From positions 2,057,360 through 2,121,359 of the forward strand of contig CBDDOY010000001.1 in assembly GCA_965232165.1 (NCBI GenBank): a stretch of 64,000 nucleotides of DNA. The letters are read 5' to 3'. Position numbers and translations under genes: made by a program. Shown piece after piece: positions 27,413 to 36,471 of this stretch. Under the pieces are notes generated by a model, which saw only the letters and a program-made list of their open reading frames with translations, was not told the DNA's origin and made no database searches. This DNA comes from UBA2779 sp965232165. Lineage in GTDB: Bacteria; Spirochaetota; Spirochaetia; DSM-2461. Each line of letters begins with the position of its first letter. Position 1 is the stretch's first letter.

Positions 27413-28032
27413 CCGTCGTTATCTCCAATAAACCAGCGCCGAAGCAGTTTTTCGCCCTTGCCTTGTGTCAAACCGATGCGCTGGCTGCGGCATATTTGAT
27501 GGGCGTTTACCGGTAAACCTGGCTGAATGGAGAGAACTCCGGAGCCAAGGAGGATGCCGTCGTGTTCTTTCACGCTTATCCCGAAAGCGGAAGCGAGCTT
27601 TCCAGGGCCGTTACATAAATTTCTCAGCCGTTTATCCTTCCTGGGTTCTTCTTTTTCGAAGCAGCCCGGCCGTTCCCCGCATAGTTCTGGCGGCATCCGT
27701 TCATTATATCTATTTTGCCACATTTCCTCTAAGCCTCCCGAGGGAATACAGGCCCGGATTAAGACCGCCTGCCCTTCTCCGCAACCGCCTGTTACCACGT
27801 TGAAACAGTTGTGGACACCATATATGCGATAGACATAGGCATGGCCGCCCTTGAGATACATTGATGCGTTTCTAAGTGTCTTTCCCTTGAAGGAGTGTGA
27901 GGCTGGATCATCCTGGAGATATGCCTCGGTTTCGACGATTATGCCCCGGCAGTTAGCACATATCAATTCTCGGCCTAAAAGGTCCGGAGCTACTTGATCG
28001 GCCGGACGGGAATAGAATGATACTTGCGGCAT
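27349..28032 (-). CDS. 3-methyladenine DNA glycosylase (AAG/MPG family)
   Basis: 227 residues with the AAG fold signatures: the catalytic Glu region IIVETEAYLQDDPASHSFKG near 31-50, the YVYRIYGVHNCFNVVTG loop near 66-82, and NLCNGPGKLASAFGIS. It excises alkylated purines in base excision repair. The C-terminal 21 codons run antisense into the 3' end of the deacetylase-like gene. Six bases separate its start from the mgtE stop upstream on the same strand, so it may be read with mgtE and murB. Confidence 0.93.
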   Translation of the reverse strand: MPQVSFYSRPADQVAPDLLGRELICANCRGIIVETEAYLQDDPASHSFKGKTLRNASMYLKGGHAYVYRIYGVHNCFNVVTGGCGEGQAVLIRACIPSGGLEEMWQNRYNERMPPELCGERPGCFEKEEPRKDKRLRNLCNGPGKLASAFGISVKEHDGILLGSGVLSIQPGLPVNAHQICRSQRIGLTQGKGEKLLRRWFIGDNDGYFSRLAMPKRLHKAHSRNCE

Positions 28033-28038
28033 GGCTGT

Positions 28039-29367
28039 TTAAACCAGAAGCAGATGGGTCACTTCAAAATAGACGGTGAGACCGGCCACATCAATGAGAG
28101 TGGACATGAGCGGTCCGGCGGCAACGGCCGGATCGCCTCCGAACCGGTCTATGATGAAGGGCGTCAGACATCCGAGGAGGGTCGCGAACAGAACGACGGC
28201 GCCTAGAGACACCGCCACTGCAAAGGCTTCAATGACAGTCACCCCAGGAGGGAGCAATATGCTCCGAAAGAAAATCACCATGCCGGTGGACACCGCTATG
28301 GCCAGCCCTGTTGCCAATTCTTTTATGAGGGCCCGCCCTATCAGATGGAAGTGGAGTTGCCCCGTAGCCAGTCCGCGTATTATCAGGGTTGATGACTGAG
28401 TGCCGGAATTTCCGCCGGTCTGAGTTATGACGGGGATGAAGAGGGCGAGAAAGGCGAAGCGGGTAATCATGCTCTCATACTCGGCCAAGACGTTGGTGGT
28501 AATGGTTCCTGCGAGTAAAAGAATGACAAGCCATGGCAGCCGCCGCCAGATAAGGTGAGGAATTGAGGATTCCAGATAAGTCTTAGCCTCGCCGCCTATA
28601 GCACTCATGCGGTACACATCCTCGCTCTGTTCCTTGCGGATAACGTCGATCATATCATCGAAGGTAACGATTCCCAGCAGCCTGTTCCATCGGTCGGTGA
28701 CCGGAAGGGCGATAAGATCATGATCCTCCAGCACCTTAGCCGTTTCCTCCTGATCGGTGTCGTCCTGAACACTGACCACGTTGCGCTGCATTATATCGGC
28801 AATTTTCAGGGTGTCCTGTGCGACGAGCAGGTCCCGGAGAGATACGACACCGGACAGGCGCTGAAGGCCGTCGACCACATAGACATAGTAGATTGTTTCG
28901 AGATCTTCAGGCGCCCGCCTCAGAAAGGCCATGGCCTGAGTGACAGTGATGTCGCCGCGTATGGCGGCATATTTTGTCGTCATCAAACCGGCGGCGTCAT
29001 CATCGTCGAACCTGAGAAGGAATTCCGCCTCACGGCGCGCCTCATCGCTGAGATGGCCAAGAACATCCCGACGCACCTCGGGTGTAACAGTTTGAATGAG
29101 GTCGACTAGGTCATCCGGGTCCATCACCTCAAGGAGGTCTTTTGTCGCCTGTTCGGACAGTGCGGTAACCAATTTTCGCTGATCGGCGGGCTGCAGCTCA
29201 CTGATTAACTCACCGCGAACATCTCGATTCAAGGCGAGAAACACCTTGAGACAGTCTTTTTCAGTTAGTAGATACCAACCGGATGCCAGAGCGGCGATGG
29301 TGTAATCCTGTAACACTTCATGGAGATTCTGGGAATCATTCTCGACTATACGCATCAGTGTTTCCAT
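28039..29367 (-). CDS. mgtE: Magnesium transporter MgtE
   Basis: About 442 residues: cytoplasmic N-domain (about 15-130), paired CBS domains (about 130-260) and five membrane helices (about 285-440) with the family motif FIPVITQTGGNSGTQSSTLIIRGLATG. CBS domains sense intracellular Mg2+ and gate the channel in the family. ATG 29367 is chosen: the murB stop lies five bases before it and GGTTGGGGA precedes it. A TTG at 29382 would overlap murB. Confidence 0.95.
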   Translation of the reverse strand: METLMRIVENDSQNLHEVLQDYTIAALASGWYLLTEKDCLKVFLALNRDVRGELISELQPADQRKLVTALSEQATKDLLEVMDPDDLVDLIQTVTPEVRRDVLGHLSDEARREAEFLLRFDDDDAAGLMTTKYAAIRGDITVTQAMAFLRRAPEDLETIYYVYVVDGLQRLSGVVSLRDLLVAQDTLKIADIMQRNVVSVQDDTDQEETAKVLEDHDLIALPVTDRWNRLLGIVTFDDMIDVIRKEQSEDVYRMSAIGGEAKTYLESSIPHLIWRRLPWLVILLLAGTITTNVLAEYESMITRFAFLALFIPVITQTGGNSGTQSSTLIIRGLATGQLHFHLIGRALIKELATGLAIAVSTGMVIFFRSILLPPGVTVIEAFAVAVSLGAVVLFATLLGCLTPFIIDRFGGDPAVAAGPLMSTLIDVAGLTVYFEVTHLLLV

Positions 29368-29371
29368 CAAT

Positions 29372-30319
29372 TTATTCCCCAACCATGAGAATTTCGGATT
29401 CTAACCTGTGACCGGTTTTCTTATACACCTTGTCGGCGACCTGGAGCATCAACTCCCGAAAATCGGCCGCACTGGCCCCGCCAAGATTCACGAAGATATT
29501 CGCATGCCAACGAGATACGGCAGCACGGCCTATGGTAAATCCTTTCAGTCCGCATTCATCAATTATCACTGCAGATGGCGCACCGAATGCTCTGTTGTTC
29601 TTGAACGCACTGCCGGCGCAGGGCGCCCTGTAATGGCCCTTTGATTCCCTGTCGGAATGGTGTGTTCTCATTCTATGACGAAGAGTTTCAGGGTTTTCCG
29701 CACTGATCTTAAATGCACCTCGTAAGATGACCCCGTTAATACCTTGGAACGGCGAAGACTTGTATGACCATTGGGAGGCATCGAATGTGAATCGCTCAAC
29801 TCTGCCGTCAGGGGTCATCATATCCACCCACTCCAGAACATCGGCGATTTCCCCGCCGTAGCAACGCGCATTCATCCAGATGGCGCCGCCCATGGTTCCA
29901 GGCATACCGAAGAGGAAATCCAGTCCCCGGCAGCCCATGGACCCAGATGCCCAGGCGGCTGTGGATGCATCCATGCCGCCCCCTAATATCAGAAGATCCC
30001 CCTCGAGTTTGAATTCATCGAAGCGGCTCATATCAATCACGGCTCCTCGAATGCCTGTATCGGCTACTAGAAGATTGGATCCGCCGCCGAGAATGAAGTA
30101 ATCCATAGCATAGCTTGAACAGGCGGCCAGCAATAGCCTCAGATCGGCCTCATCTCGGGGAACACAGTAATAATCAGCCGTACCGCCTATGAGCAGGGAG
30201 CAGTGCCGCCAGAGCGGCTCTCGCGGCAGAATGAATCCTGCGATGTTGAATATGCTTGGCGATGTGCGTATGATACCTCTCACGGGGACTATCTTATTCC
30301 TCGAACATAGTAATCGCAA
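29372..30319 (-). CDS. murB: UDP-N-acetylenolpyruvoylglucosamine reductase
   Basis: FAD enzyme of the second committed step of peptidoglycan synthesis. The FAD-binding signature is present (FILGGGSNLLVADTGIRG). The catalytic Ser lies in CAGSAFKNN, and the C-terminal VSRWHANIFVNLGGASAADF is typical. The short form without the long type I insertion fits many non-enterobacterial MurB. The start is uncertain: the frame begins with TTG at 30319, but GTG 30283 (VRGIIRTSPSIF) is likelier, since TTGCGA and TAAGAT 17 bases apart at the 5' end look like a promoter. Divergent from cysS. Confidence 0.92.
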   Translation of the reverse strand: MRLLCSRNKIVPVRGIIRTSPSIFNIAGFILPREPLWRHCSLLIGGTADYYCVPRDEADLRLLLAACSSYAMDYFILGGGSNLLVADTGIRGAVIDMSRFDEFKLEGDLLILGGGMDASTAAWASGSMGCRGLDFLFGMPGTMGGAIWMNARCYGGEIADVLEWVDMMTPDGRVERFTFDASQWSYKSSPFQGINGVILRGAFKISAENPETLRHRMRTHHSDRESKGHYRAPCAGSAFKNNRAFGAPSAVIIDECGLKGFTIGRAAVSRWHANIFVNLGGASAADFRELMLQVADKVYKKTGHRLESEILMVGE

Positions 30320-30331
30320 CCGGAGATTGAC

Positions 30332-31750
30332 GTGAAATCCCTTTATTTATATAACTCTGACGGTCGTGAAATACAGGAATTCATTCCCAGGCAGAGCGGC
30401 AAGGTTGGTCTGTACTGCTGTGGGCCCACCGTGTATAACTATGCCCACATCGGCAATTTAAGGGCTTACATCCAGTGGGATATCCTCCGGCGTGTCCTGG
30501 AACGCTTCGGGTACCAAGTGACTCATGTAATGAATATCACCGACGTGGGACACCTCACCGATGATGGGGATGAGGGAGAGGATAAAATGGTTAAGGGCGC
30601 CCGTGAGAGAGGTATGAGCGTCTGGGAAATCGCGAAACACTTCACAGAAGCCTTCTTTTCCAATATTCACGACTTGAATATTCTCCAGCCCACCATTACA
30701 TGCAAGGCCACTGAGCATATCAAATCCATGATAGATTTGGTGAAACGCCTGGAAGACAGAGGCTTCACTTACAGTACTGGCGGAAATGTTTATTTCGATA
30801 CAGACCAGTTTCCCGATTATGGGCGCCTAGCCCTTCTCGACAGGCAGAACCTTCACCATGGTTCCCGTGTGGAAGTGGATGCCAACAAGAGGAACCCTGC
30901 AGATTTCGTCCTGTGGTTTACCAACAGCAAATTCACCAATCAAGCCATGGTTTGGGACTCTCCCTGGGGCAAGGGGTATCCTGGGTGGCATTTGGAATGC
31001 TCGGCCATGAGTTCCCTGTATCTTGGGGAACAATTCGATATTCACACCGGCGGCATAGATCACATTCCCGTCCACCATACCAATGAGATTGCCCAGAGTG
31101 AGGGAGCCTCTGGCCGTAAATGGGTAAACTACTGGCTGCACAACGAATTCCTCATCATTAAAGGCGGCAAAATGGCCAAGAGCAAAGGAAGATTCATTAC
31201 TCTTCAGAATCTTCTCGACAAGGGTTACGATGCTTTGGATTACCGTTACTTCCTGCTAGGCGGCCATTACAGGTCTCAGCTCATCTTCTCCCTCGAGGGT
31301 TTGCTAGGAGCACGTTCAGCCAGGGTTTCTCTCCTCGGGCGTGTCGCCGCCCTGCGCCGCATTTGCTCGCCTGTTTCCTTGAATGCCGTAGATTCGGAGG
31401 CCCGTATCCGTCTTGAGGCGTTTGACACCGCCCTCTCCGAGGATTTAAATACTCCGCGTGCCCTTGCCGAACTATGGGCACTCATTAAAGATGACAGGCT
31501 GAAGCCATCTGATAAACTCGCCGCCGTGTTGAGTATGGATGAAGTCCTGGGACTTCATCTCGATGAAGCCGGTTCAGAGAGCGGGCAGGCCGCCATGGAT
31601 GCCGAGATTACACGGCTTTTGGAGGAACGTCTCCGGGCTCGTTCGGCCAAGGATTGGGCCTTGTCGGACCGTATTCGGGATGAGCTTGCCGGCCGCGGCT
31701 GGAAGGTCGTCGATTCTCCGGAGGGTCAAAGACTGGAGAAAAAGAATTGA
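30332..31750 (+). CDS. cysS: Cysteinyl-tRNA synthetase
   Basis: Charges tRNA-Cys. 472 residues, class I. The HIGH motif is HIGN (AHIGNLRAY), a variant common in CysRS, and KMSKS appears as KMAKS (GGKMAKSKG). Zinc-binding residues include the Cys in YCCGPTVYNY, the Cys in WHLECSAM, and the nearby HTGGIDHIPVHHTNE. The start codon is GTG at 30332 with no strong Shine-Dalgarno. Divergent from murB with 12 bases between the assigned starts. Confidence 0.96.
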   Translation: MKSLYLYNSDGREIQEFIPRQSGKVGLYCCGPTVYNYAHIGNLRAYIQWDILRRVLERFGYQVTHVMNITDVGHLTDDGDEGEDKMVKGARERGMSVWEIAKHFTEAFFSNIHDLNILQPTITCKATEHIKSMIDLVKRLEDRGFTYSTGGNVYFDTDQFPDYGRLALLDRQNLHHGSRVEVDANKRNPADFVLWFTNSKFTNQAMVWDSPWGKGYPGWHLECSAMSSLYLGEQFDIHTGGIDHIPVHHTNEIAQSEGASGRKWVNYWLHNEFLIIKGGKMAKSKGRFITLQNLLDKGYDALDYRYFLLGGHYRSQLIFSLEGLLGARSARVSLLGRVAALRRICSPVSLNAVDSEARIRLEAFDTALSEDLNTPRALAELWALIKDDRLKPSDKLAAVLSMDEVLGLHLDEAGSESGQAAMDAEITRLLEERLRARSAKDWALSDRIRDELAGRGWKVVDSPEGQRLEKKN

Positions 31751-31787
31751 GCAATCCCTTGAAGAGGATTGGTAACCTTCGCAAGGC

Positions 31788-32309
31788 GTGGTTGTTTATA
31801 TGAGTGAAGCCGATCCCGCCAATAAGGACTTCATTGAGCTGTTTACTGTCTTTTACGGCAATCTTAAGCGGATTGCCTTTCATATTTGTGGAGATGAGGC
31901 AGTCGCCGAGGAACTCTCTCAGGAGGCATTTCTACGATACTATGAACGCCGGCACCGCCTTCCCGTAGGAAATGAGGCCCGTTACTGGTTAATACGTGTT
32001 GTCAGAAATTTGGCATTTAATCATGAGAAACGCCGTGGACGCGAGAACAAGGTTTATAGAGACTATGCTCAAGAACTTCGCCTTGAAGTCCAAAACGAGG
32101 GAGAAAAAACTGTTCTGGAGGAAGAGGTTCGCAAAGATGTGCGGAAGGCTCTTGGCATGTTGCCGTATAAATTGAGAATTACCCTGATATTGAAAGAATA
32201 TGCGGGATTTCCCTATGCGACTATTGCAAAAATCTTGAGAATTTCGGAGAATAACGTGAAAATACGAGTTTTTCGTGCTCGGCAGCACCTCTCGAAACTA
32301 TTGACTTAG
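31788..32309 (+). CDS. ECF-family RNA polymerase sigma factor
   Basis: 173 residues with sigma region 2 (about 25-90, AEELSQEAFLRYYERR) and region 4 (about 120-170, including the helix-turn-helix FPYATIAKILRISENNVKIRVFRARQHL). It directs polymerase to envelope-stress-type promoters. GTG 31788 or ATG 31800 could start it. It is followed after 11 bases by a membrane anti-sigma factor, the usual arrangement, and the two downstream genes are probably read with them. Confidence 0.93.
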   Translation: MVVYMSEADPANKDFIELFTVFYGNLKRIAFHICGDEAVAEELSQEAFLRYYERRHRLPVGNEARYWLIRVVRNLAFNHEKRRGRENKVYRDYAQELRLEVQNEGEKTVLEEEVRKDVRKALGMLPYKLRITLILKEYAGFPYATIAKILRISENNVKIRVFRARQHLSKLLT

Positions 32310-32320
32310 GGAGGCTTTTT

Positions 32321-32872
32321 GTGTGCCCCGACATGGTTGCTCTTTCGGCTTATTTTGATGATGAACTCACAGCGTCCAAGCATTGCGAGCTGTCGCTGCA
32401 TGTCAAGAATTGTCCAATTTGCGGGGAGGCATTGAATCTATTAGCCGCCCAGAGAAGGCGGCTCTGTATTTCCGCCCTCGAATCAGATGCCGATGATGGC
32501 GCCTTGCCCAGATTCTGGCGCTATGTCGGCCGTTCAAGGCTAAGAATCCAAAGAAGAATCCGCCAACTTACGGTGCCCATCCCGCTCGCCCTGGCGATTC
32601 TGGCTGCTTTGATTATTTCAATAGCGATGAATTTCATTCCTATTACGAGAGTGTCTTTTCCTTCAATTGCCCAGGTAGAACGGCTTTCCCCCCCGCAGAC
32701 GGTCGTGTCTTTGTCCCTCACGCCGAATGATGTAGAGAATTTGCTTTCCCTGATGGAAGACCGATTGGAATATAGCCGGGATACCATCTATACATTGCCC
32801 ACTGAGCTGCCGGTAACACGCTTCGGAGAGCCTCAAATTCTACGTACAATCAATCCAGAGCGCACTCCTTGA
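32321..32872 (+). CDS. Zinc-finger-type anti-sigma factor
   Basis: 183 residues, GTG start. The N-terminal zinc-binding motif HVKNCPIC (HX3CX2C) lies in an anti-sigma domain, one membrane helix covers about 88-108 (IPLALAILAALIISIAM), and a periplasmic tail follows. It should sequester the upstream ECF factor at the membrane and release it on an envelope signal. Confidence 0.88.
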   Translation: MCPDMVALSAYFDDELTASKHCELSLHVKNCPICGEALNLLAAQRRRLCISALESDADDGALPRFWRYVGRSRLRIQRRIRQLTVPIPLALAILAALIISIAMNFIPITRVSFPSIAQVERLSPPQTVVSLSLTPNDVENLLSLMEDRLEYSRDTIYTLPTELPVTRFGEPQILRTINPERTP

Positions 32873-32890
32873 GAAAATGCAGATGTCATA

Positions 32891-33052
32891 GGGATGACTC
32901 AAGAAGCATCCATTCCGTTTCCGGCTCAGTTTTTTCTTGCGATATAGAATTGTCAAAATACTCGCGTAACACGGAATTGTGCTTGAGCATTTATTTCCTT
33001 GCATCGATGAAAAATTTCTATACCAGATTCAGGAAGCGGGTTATTGAAAGTG
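32891..33052. repeat. Degenerate MITE-A copy 4
   Basis: Starts GGGATGACTC, with the interior order CCATTCCGTTTCCGGCTC, TTGTCAAAATACTCGCGTAAC, CTTGCATCGATGAAAAA and the end ACCAGATTCAGGAAGCGGGTTA. It aligns by eye along its length to the copy at 36197-36357. Its right part encodes the first residues of the next gene. Confidence 0.7.
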
Positions 33053-33570
33053 TTGTATTATTGAGTATTCTTCTCCTTCCATCTTCCATAGATGCCCAAG
33101 ACTACGATTTCAACGACATACAGCTTCTCAAGGATTCGCTCTATCTCCAATTTGATCTTTCGGTGCTATCCCTTGAGTCATCGGAAATTCTTTGGAGCAC
33201 AGTAATGAATAAAATTACGATTCCAGGGCGAACAGTGTCGGTAGTTCTTGACGGTACTGACTCCAAGTTGGATATGCAGTTTACCGTATACCCCGCAGAG
33301 GATGACACGAGAATTCTTGTGGCACAGAGTGAAACATGGATAGGGGACGACTATAATCGCACGCTGACAACTTTTCCCTTACAGTATAGTGACGAGGTCT
33401 ACTACTATCCCTTGGGCCGGGCCGATGACCTCGTAGAGGTCGATCCGGTCGAGGTTGTTGTGAAGTTGAAGGTTATGCCCTATCTCAATACCATGAATAA
33501 TGACTTCCGTGACGAACTGGAATCTTCTCTCGATTCTTCTGCCAGGTTTGATTTATCAGGGAAGCAATAG
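33007..33570 (+). CDS. Secreted protein of unknown function in the ECF sigma operon
   Basis: About 187 residues from ATG 33007. The N-terminus MKNFYTRFRKRVIESVVLL is partly encoded by MITE-A sequence. With the following LLSILLLPSSIDA it forms a signal peptide. The mature part is acidic and beta-rich and I do not recognise it. The frame is open upstream to 32869 across the MITE, but that stretch has no protein-like character. It lies between the anti-sigma gene and a transglutaminase-like gene, so a periplasmic role under control of the ECF factor is plausible. Confidence 0.7.
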   Translation: MKNFYTRFRKRVIESVVLLSILLLPSSIDAQDYDFNDIQLLKDSLYLQFDLSVLSLESSEILWSTVMNKITIPGRTVSVVLDGTDSKLDMQFTVYPAEDDTRILVAQSETWIGDDYNRTLTTFPLQYSDEVYYYPLGRADDLVEVDPVEVVVKLKVMPYLNTMNNDFRDELESSLDSSARFDLSGKQ

Positions 33571-33574
33571 GCTT

Positions 33575-35218
33575 GTGAGTTCCCGAAATCCAATTCTACA
33601 TGGGCTGCCGACAGTCCTGTTTTTTATCTTCTTGACCGTGTTTTTGATTCTAATGATACGATATCAGCGTAAACCGGTCATACATTCCATTGATCACATT
33701 GTAGCCTCGACTGGTGAGAATATCGAATTGACCGGGAATCATTTCGGCGATGAAATAGAAGGAGCCCGACTCATTGTCGGATCACAGCCCCTGTCGTCTG
33801 CAGGAATCATTGAGTGGCAGGACAGCCGTATCAGAGCAAGAGTCCCAAGGCTTGCCGGGGCCGTATTGATCAAAGTCAAAAATCGTTCCGGCATCTCCAA
33901 TGGCATTGTGCTTGGTGATGCGGAGCGATTCCCCCAAGTTGAATACGGCTCTTGGCTGCCCGGCAGGCCGTTTGTTGAATTCGTTGATCCCGGTATAGCC
34001 GCTCCGGGAACCCTTGTAACCCTGCTAGGGAAAGGATTCGGCAGCAGGAGAAGTGATAGCGGCATTTGGGTCAATCGGTCTGATACATCGGCATCTTTTA
34101 GACAGGAATATCCTGATAGCGGGCAGTATGTCAAAGTCGTCTCATACGATCTTTGGACAGACTCAATGATACGATTCTGGATGCCTCCGAATTCTGCTTC
34201 CGGTTATATCTATGTCAAGAAAGGGAGGAATTTCAGCAACCCCATCCATTTTGAGCTTTTACCAGGACCGGGGGAATTTGAGATTGGGCCTTTGGTTCGC
34301 TGGTCTCTCAGGCAGGAGGTCATCATATCCGGTATAGGAGCGTTTCCCGGCAACTCGCTCTACCTGCGCCTTCCTGCTCCAGTGGACGATGGATTGGGCC
34401 AAGGGGCAGCCGTCATCCTCAAGGAGAATGGCGGAAGCGGTGTGATGAAGCTGCATAGGGAGGGCCGTCTCGATGTTTTCAGGTTGAGTGAGTTTACAAG
34501 TGGTGAGCAGAGGAAAATATCTCGGCAAATACTTGTAAGTACTGCGGCTATAAGGGCACAGATTGATCCAAACGCCCTAGCCCCATACGATCCGACGAAT
34601 CCGGATATCAAGGCATCATTAGGGATTGATGAATGGATTCGCCCGGACTTGGCTGCGGGGACTGCTGCCCGTATCATCGGGACTTTCAATGATGACTGGA
34701 GGAAAGCCCGAGCTATATATGACTATGTTATAGAGCAGTTGAATTGGACTGATGCGGCATCAGGCCATTCTGATTATCTGAAAACCTCCCAGGCCGACAG
34801 CGCGGGATATAGCTTTCTTTTCTGCTCTCTTGCCCGTGCGGCAAAAATCCCGGCAAGGCCTGTCAGTGGGCTGCTCATCGAGATGGAAGAGAAGAGTCGG
34901 CGTTGGCGGTGGGCTGAAATATGGATAGAGGGGCTGGGATGGGTTCCTGTTGACCCGGCCTGCGGAGACTTGGCGCCGTATCCCTCCTGGCTAGCTGCCA
35001 TTGACAATCCTAAAGAATACTATTTTGGCGGCCTGGATGAACGTCACATCGCCTTTTCGCGGGGAATAATGGAAACAGCAGTTCAGCAACCTGGCTCCGA
35101 GTCGAGAATTCCCCCTGTGATATACTCGCTCCAAGGAATTTGGGAAGAAGTTTCCGGCAACCTCCATGCCTATACGAGTGATTGGCCTGTTCCTTGGGTG
35201 ACGGCGGTGTATCGGTAG
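33575..35218 (+). CDS. Membrane-anchored protein with IPT/TIG domains and a transglutaminase-like domain lacking its His
   Basis: About 547 residues from GTG 33575, four bases after the previous stop. One N-terminal helix covers about 10-32. Two IPT/TIG-like Ig domains follow (about 40-115, STGENIELTGNHFGD; and about 140-230, APGTLVTLLGKGFGS), then a transglutaminase-like domain (about 370-480). The Cys is present (FLFCSLARAAKIPAR, near 417) and the Asp is present (VPVDPA), but the His of the usual H-[AT]-W-[VA]-E motif is replaced: the sequence reads RRWRWAEIW. It may have lost catalysis or use another residue. Last gene of the ECF operon. Confidence 0.82.
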   Translation: MSSRNPILHGLPTVLFFIFLTVFLILMIRYQRKPVIHSIDHIVASTGENIELTGNHFGDEIEGARLIVGSQPLSSAGIIEWQDSRIRARVPRLAGAVLIKVKNRSGISNGIVLGDAERFPQVEYGSWLPGRPFVEFVDPGIAAPGTLVTLLGKGFGSRRSDSGIWVNRSDTSASFRQEYPDSGQYVKVVSYDLWTDSMIRFWMPPNSASGYIYVKKGRNFSNPIHFELLPGPGEFEIGPLVRWSLRQEVIISGIGAFPGNSLYLRLPAPVDDGLGQGAAVILKENGGSGVMKLHREGRLDVFRLSEFTSGEQRKISRQILVSTAAIRAQIDPNALAPYDPTNPDIKASLGIDEWIRPDLAAGTAARIIGTFNDDWRKARAIYDYVIEQLNWTDAASGHSDYLKTSQADSAGYSFLFCSLARAAKIPARPVSGLLIEMEEKSRRWRWAEIWIEGLGWVPVDPACGDLAPYPSWLAAIDNPKEYYFGGLDERHIAFSRGIMETAVQQPGSESRIPPVIYSLQGIWEEVSGNLHAYTSDWPVPWVTAVYR

Positions 35219-35778
35219 GAGGTCTGCCGTCCAGCTTGGAGGGCATCTCTTATGTTTCCGTTTCGATTCTGGCATTTTCCACCGGTAAGGTGTTTGTCAA
35301 TTGCTCAGGAGGGACTTGGGCTGCACTGGAGCTTTGACGACTCATATCAGAGAAGAGCATCAAATACTATTATGCTGAAATATTGAAAAATCAATATCTG
35401 GCCCCCCCTCGGGCCGGGCTTTCCGCTCCAATGCCTTTTTCCGGCAGCCTGCCCCCCTGCTCAATCGCCAATCGCCGGGGGGGCAGCCAGCGGCATTTCC
35501 GCTGCAATCCCTTGCGCATTTTGTCATTTAGTGCCGGAGAATTGCGGCTGTTTCCATAGATAAATTCGTGGCGGCCCGGGACTGATCGAATCTCTCTAAT
35601 ACACAGTCAGAAAAAGAATTATAGAACTATCGCACCGGGCATCAATAAAACTCATCGCGGATAGAATTTATACGATTGTTTTTTTCAGTCAGATTCGCTG
35701 AAATTCGAGCAGTATCGGATAGGGTAAGTTTGAATGTATTCTAGTAATTTGTTTTGCAACAAACTATACATACTTGCA
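35219..35778. other. Intergenic region left of the island
   Basis: No gene found. It contains repeat B copy 3 (35400-35519) and AT-rich DNA leading into the glyA promoter duplication. Confidence 0.5.
35400..35519 (+). repeat. GC-rich dispersed repeat B, copy 3
   Basis: CCCTCGGGCCGGGCTTTCCGC through GCGGCATTTCCGCTGCAATC and CCTTGCGC, aligning closely with 5511-5628 along its whole length. No coding capacity. It lies between the ECF operon and the island edge. Confidence 0.75.
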
Positions 35779-35963
35779 AGTGGATATTTCCTTACCGCTA
35801 AGCTTCCGGGCATTGCATACTGCACACGGCCCATGTATCCATAATACAGCAGGTTCCGGGGCTTGTTATTTGTGGCGGGGTGTGTCAACAGATTATTATG
35901 CCGCATGAGCTTGCCGGCATGGCTGAATTTGAGGTATCCTTAGCCGTAAAGGCGGAATTAACC

Positions 35964-36158
35964 ATGCGGAATCAATGCCTCGCTGCTGCGGACCCCGAAC
36001 TTCATATAGCCGTTATCGATGAATTAACGCGCCAGCGGAATAGGCTGGAACTTATAGCGTCTGAGAACCTTGTTTCACAAGCCGTTCTTGAAGCCGCGGG
36101 TTCTGTTCTTACCAATAAGTATGCCGAGGGTTATGGCACGGGTTCAGGACATGGGTAA
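35964..36158 (+). pseudogene. glyA: Truncated glyA (5' stub at left island edge)
   Basis: Identical in coding sequence to the first 57 codons of the intact glyA at 60686, through LELIASENLVSQAVLE and TNKYAEGY. It then diverges at 36135 into GTGSGHG and a stop. The glyA promoter region is also duplicated. The stub lacks the PLP site and cannot be functional. Confidence 0.92.
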
Positions 36159-36196
36159 GATTTGATACGGAAGAACTCATCACTCATTATAGTTAT

Positions 36197-36357
36197 GGGC
36201 ACCTCTAAAAACCCCATCCCGTTTTTGGCTTGCTCTTTTCCCCCGCTGCTGCATTGCCAAAAAGCTCACATAACCCGGTTATGCTTGCGCTTTTGGCACC
36301 TTGCATCGAAGAAAAATAGCTGCGCCAAATTCCAAAAGCGGTTTTTTGGAGGTGCCC
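36197..36357. repeat. MITE-A copy 5 (161 bp, TSD TTAT)
   Basis: Ends GGGCACCTCTAAAAACCCC and GGTTTTTTGGAGGTGCCC with TTAT at 36193-36196 and 36358-36361. It sits between the glyA stub and the transaldolase gene, so the MITE family is active, or was carried, inside the island as well as in the core. Confidence 0.88.
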
Positions 36358-36471
36358 TTATGGAGGCAACGCGGGTATTTGATATGAATTGCGTTTATTA
36401 GTAAACTATGATATGCAGATGGATTTTCCAGAGAATCCCCATATTATGAATTAGAGAGGTGGAACTCTTAT

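Noticed and set aside
35685..35906. Minus-strand frames MRHNNLLTHPATNNKP at both glyA copies
   Set aside because: They are antisense shadows duplicated together with the glyA 5' region.
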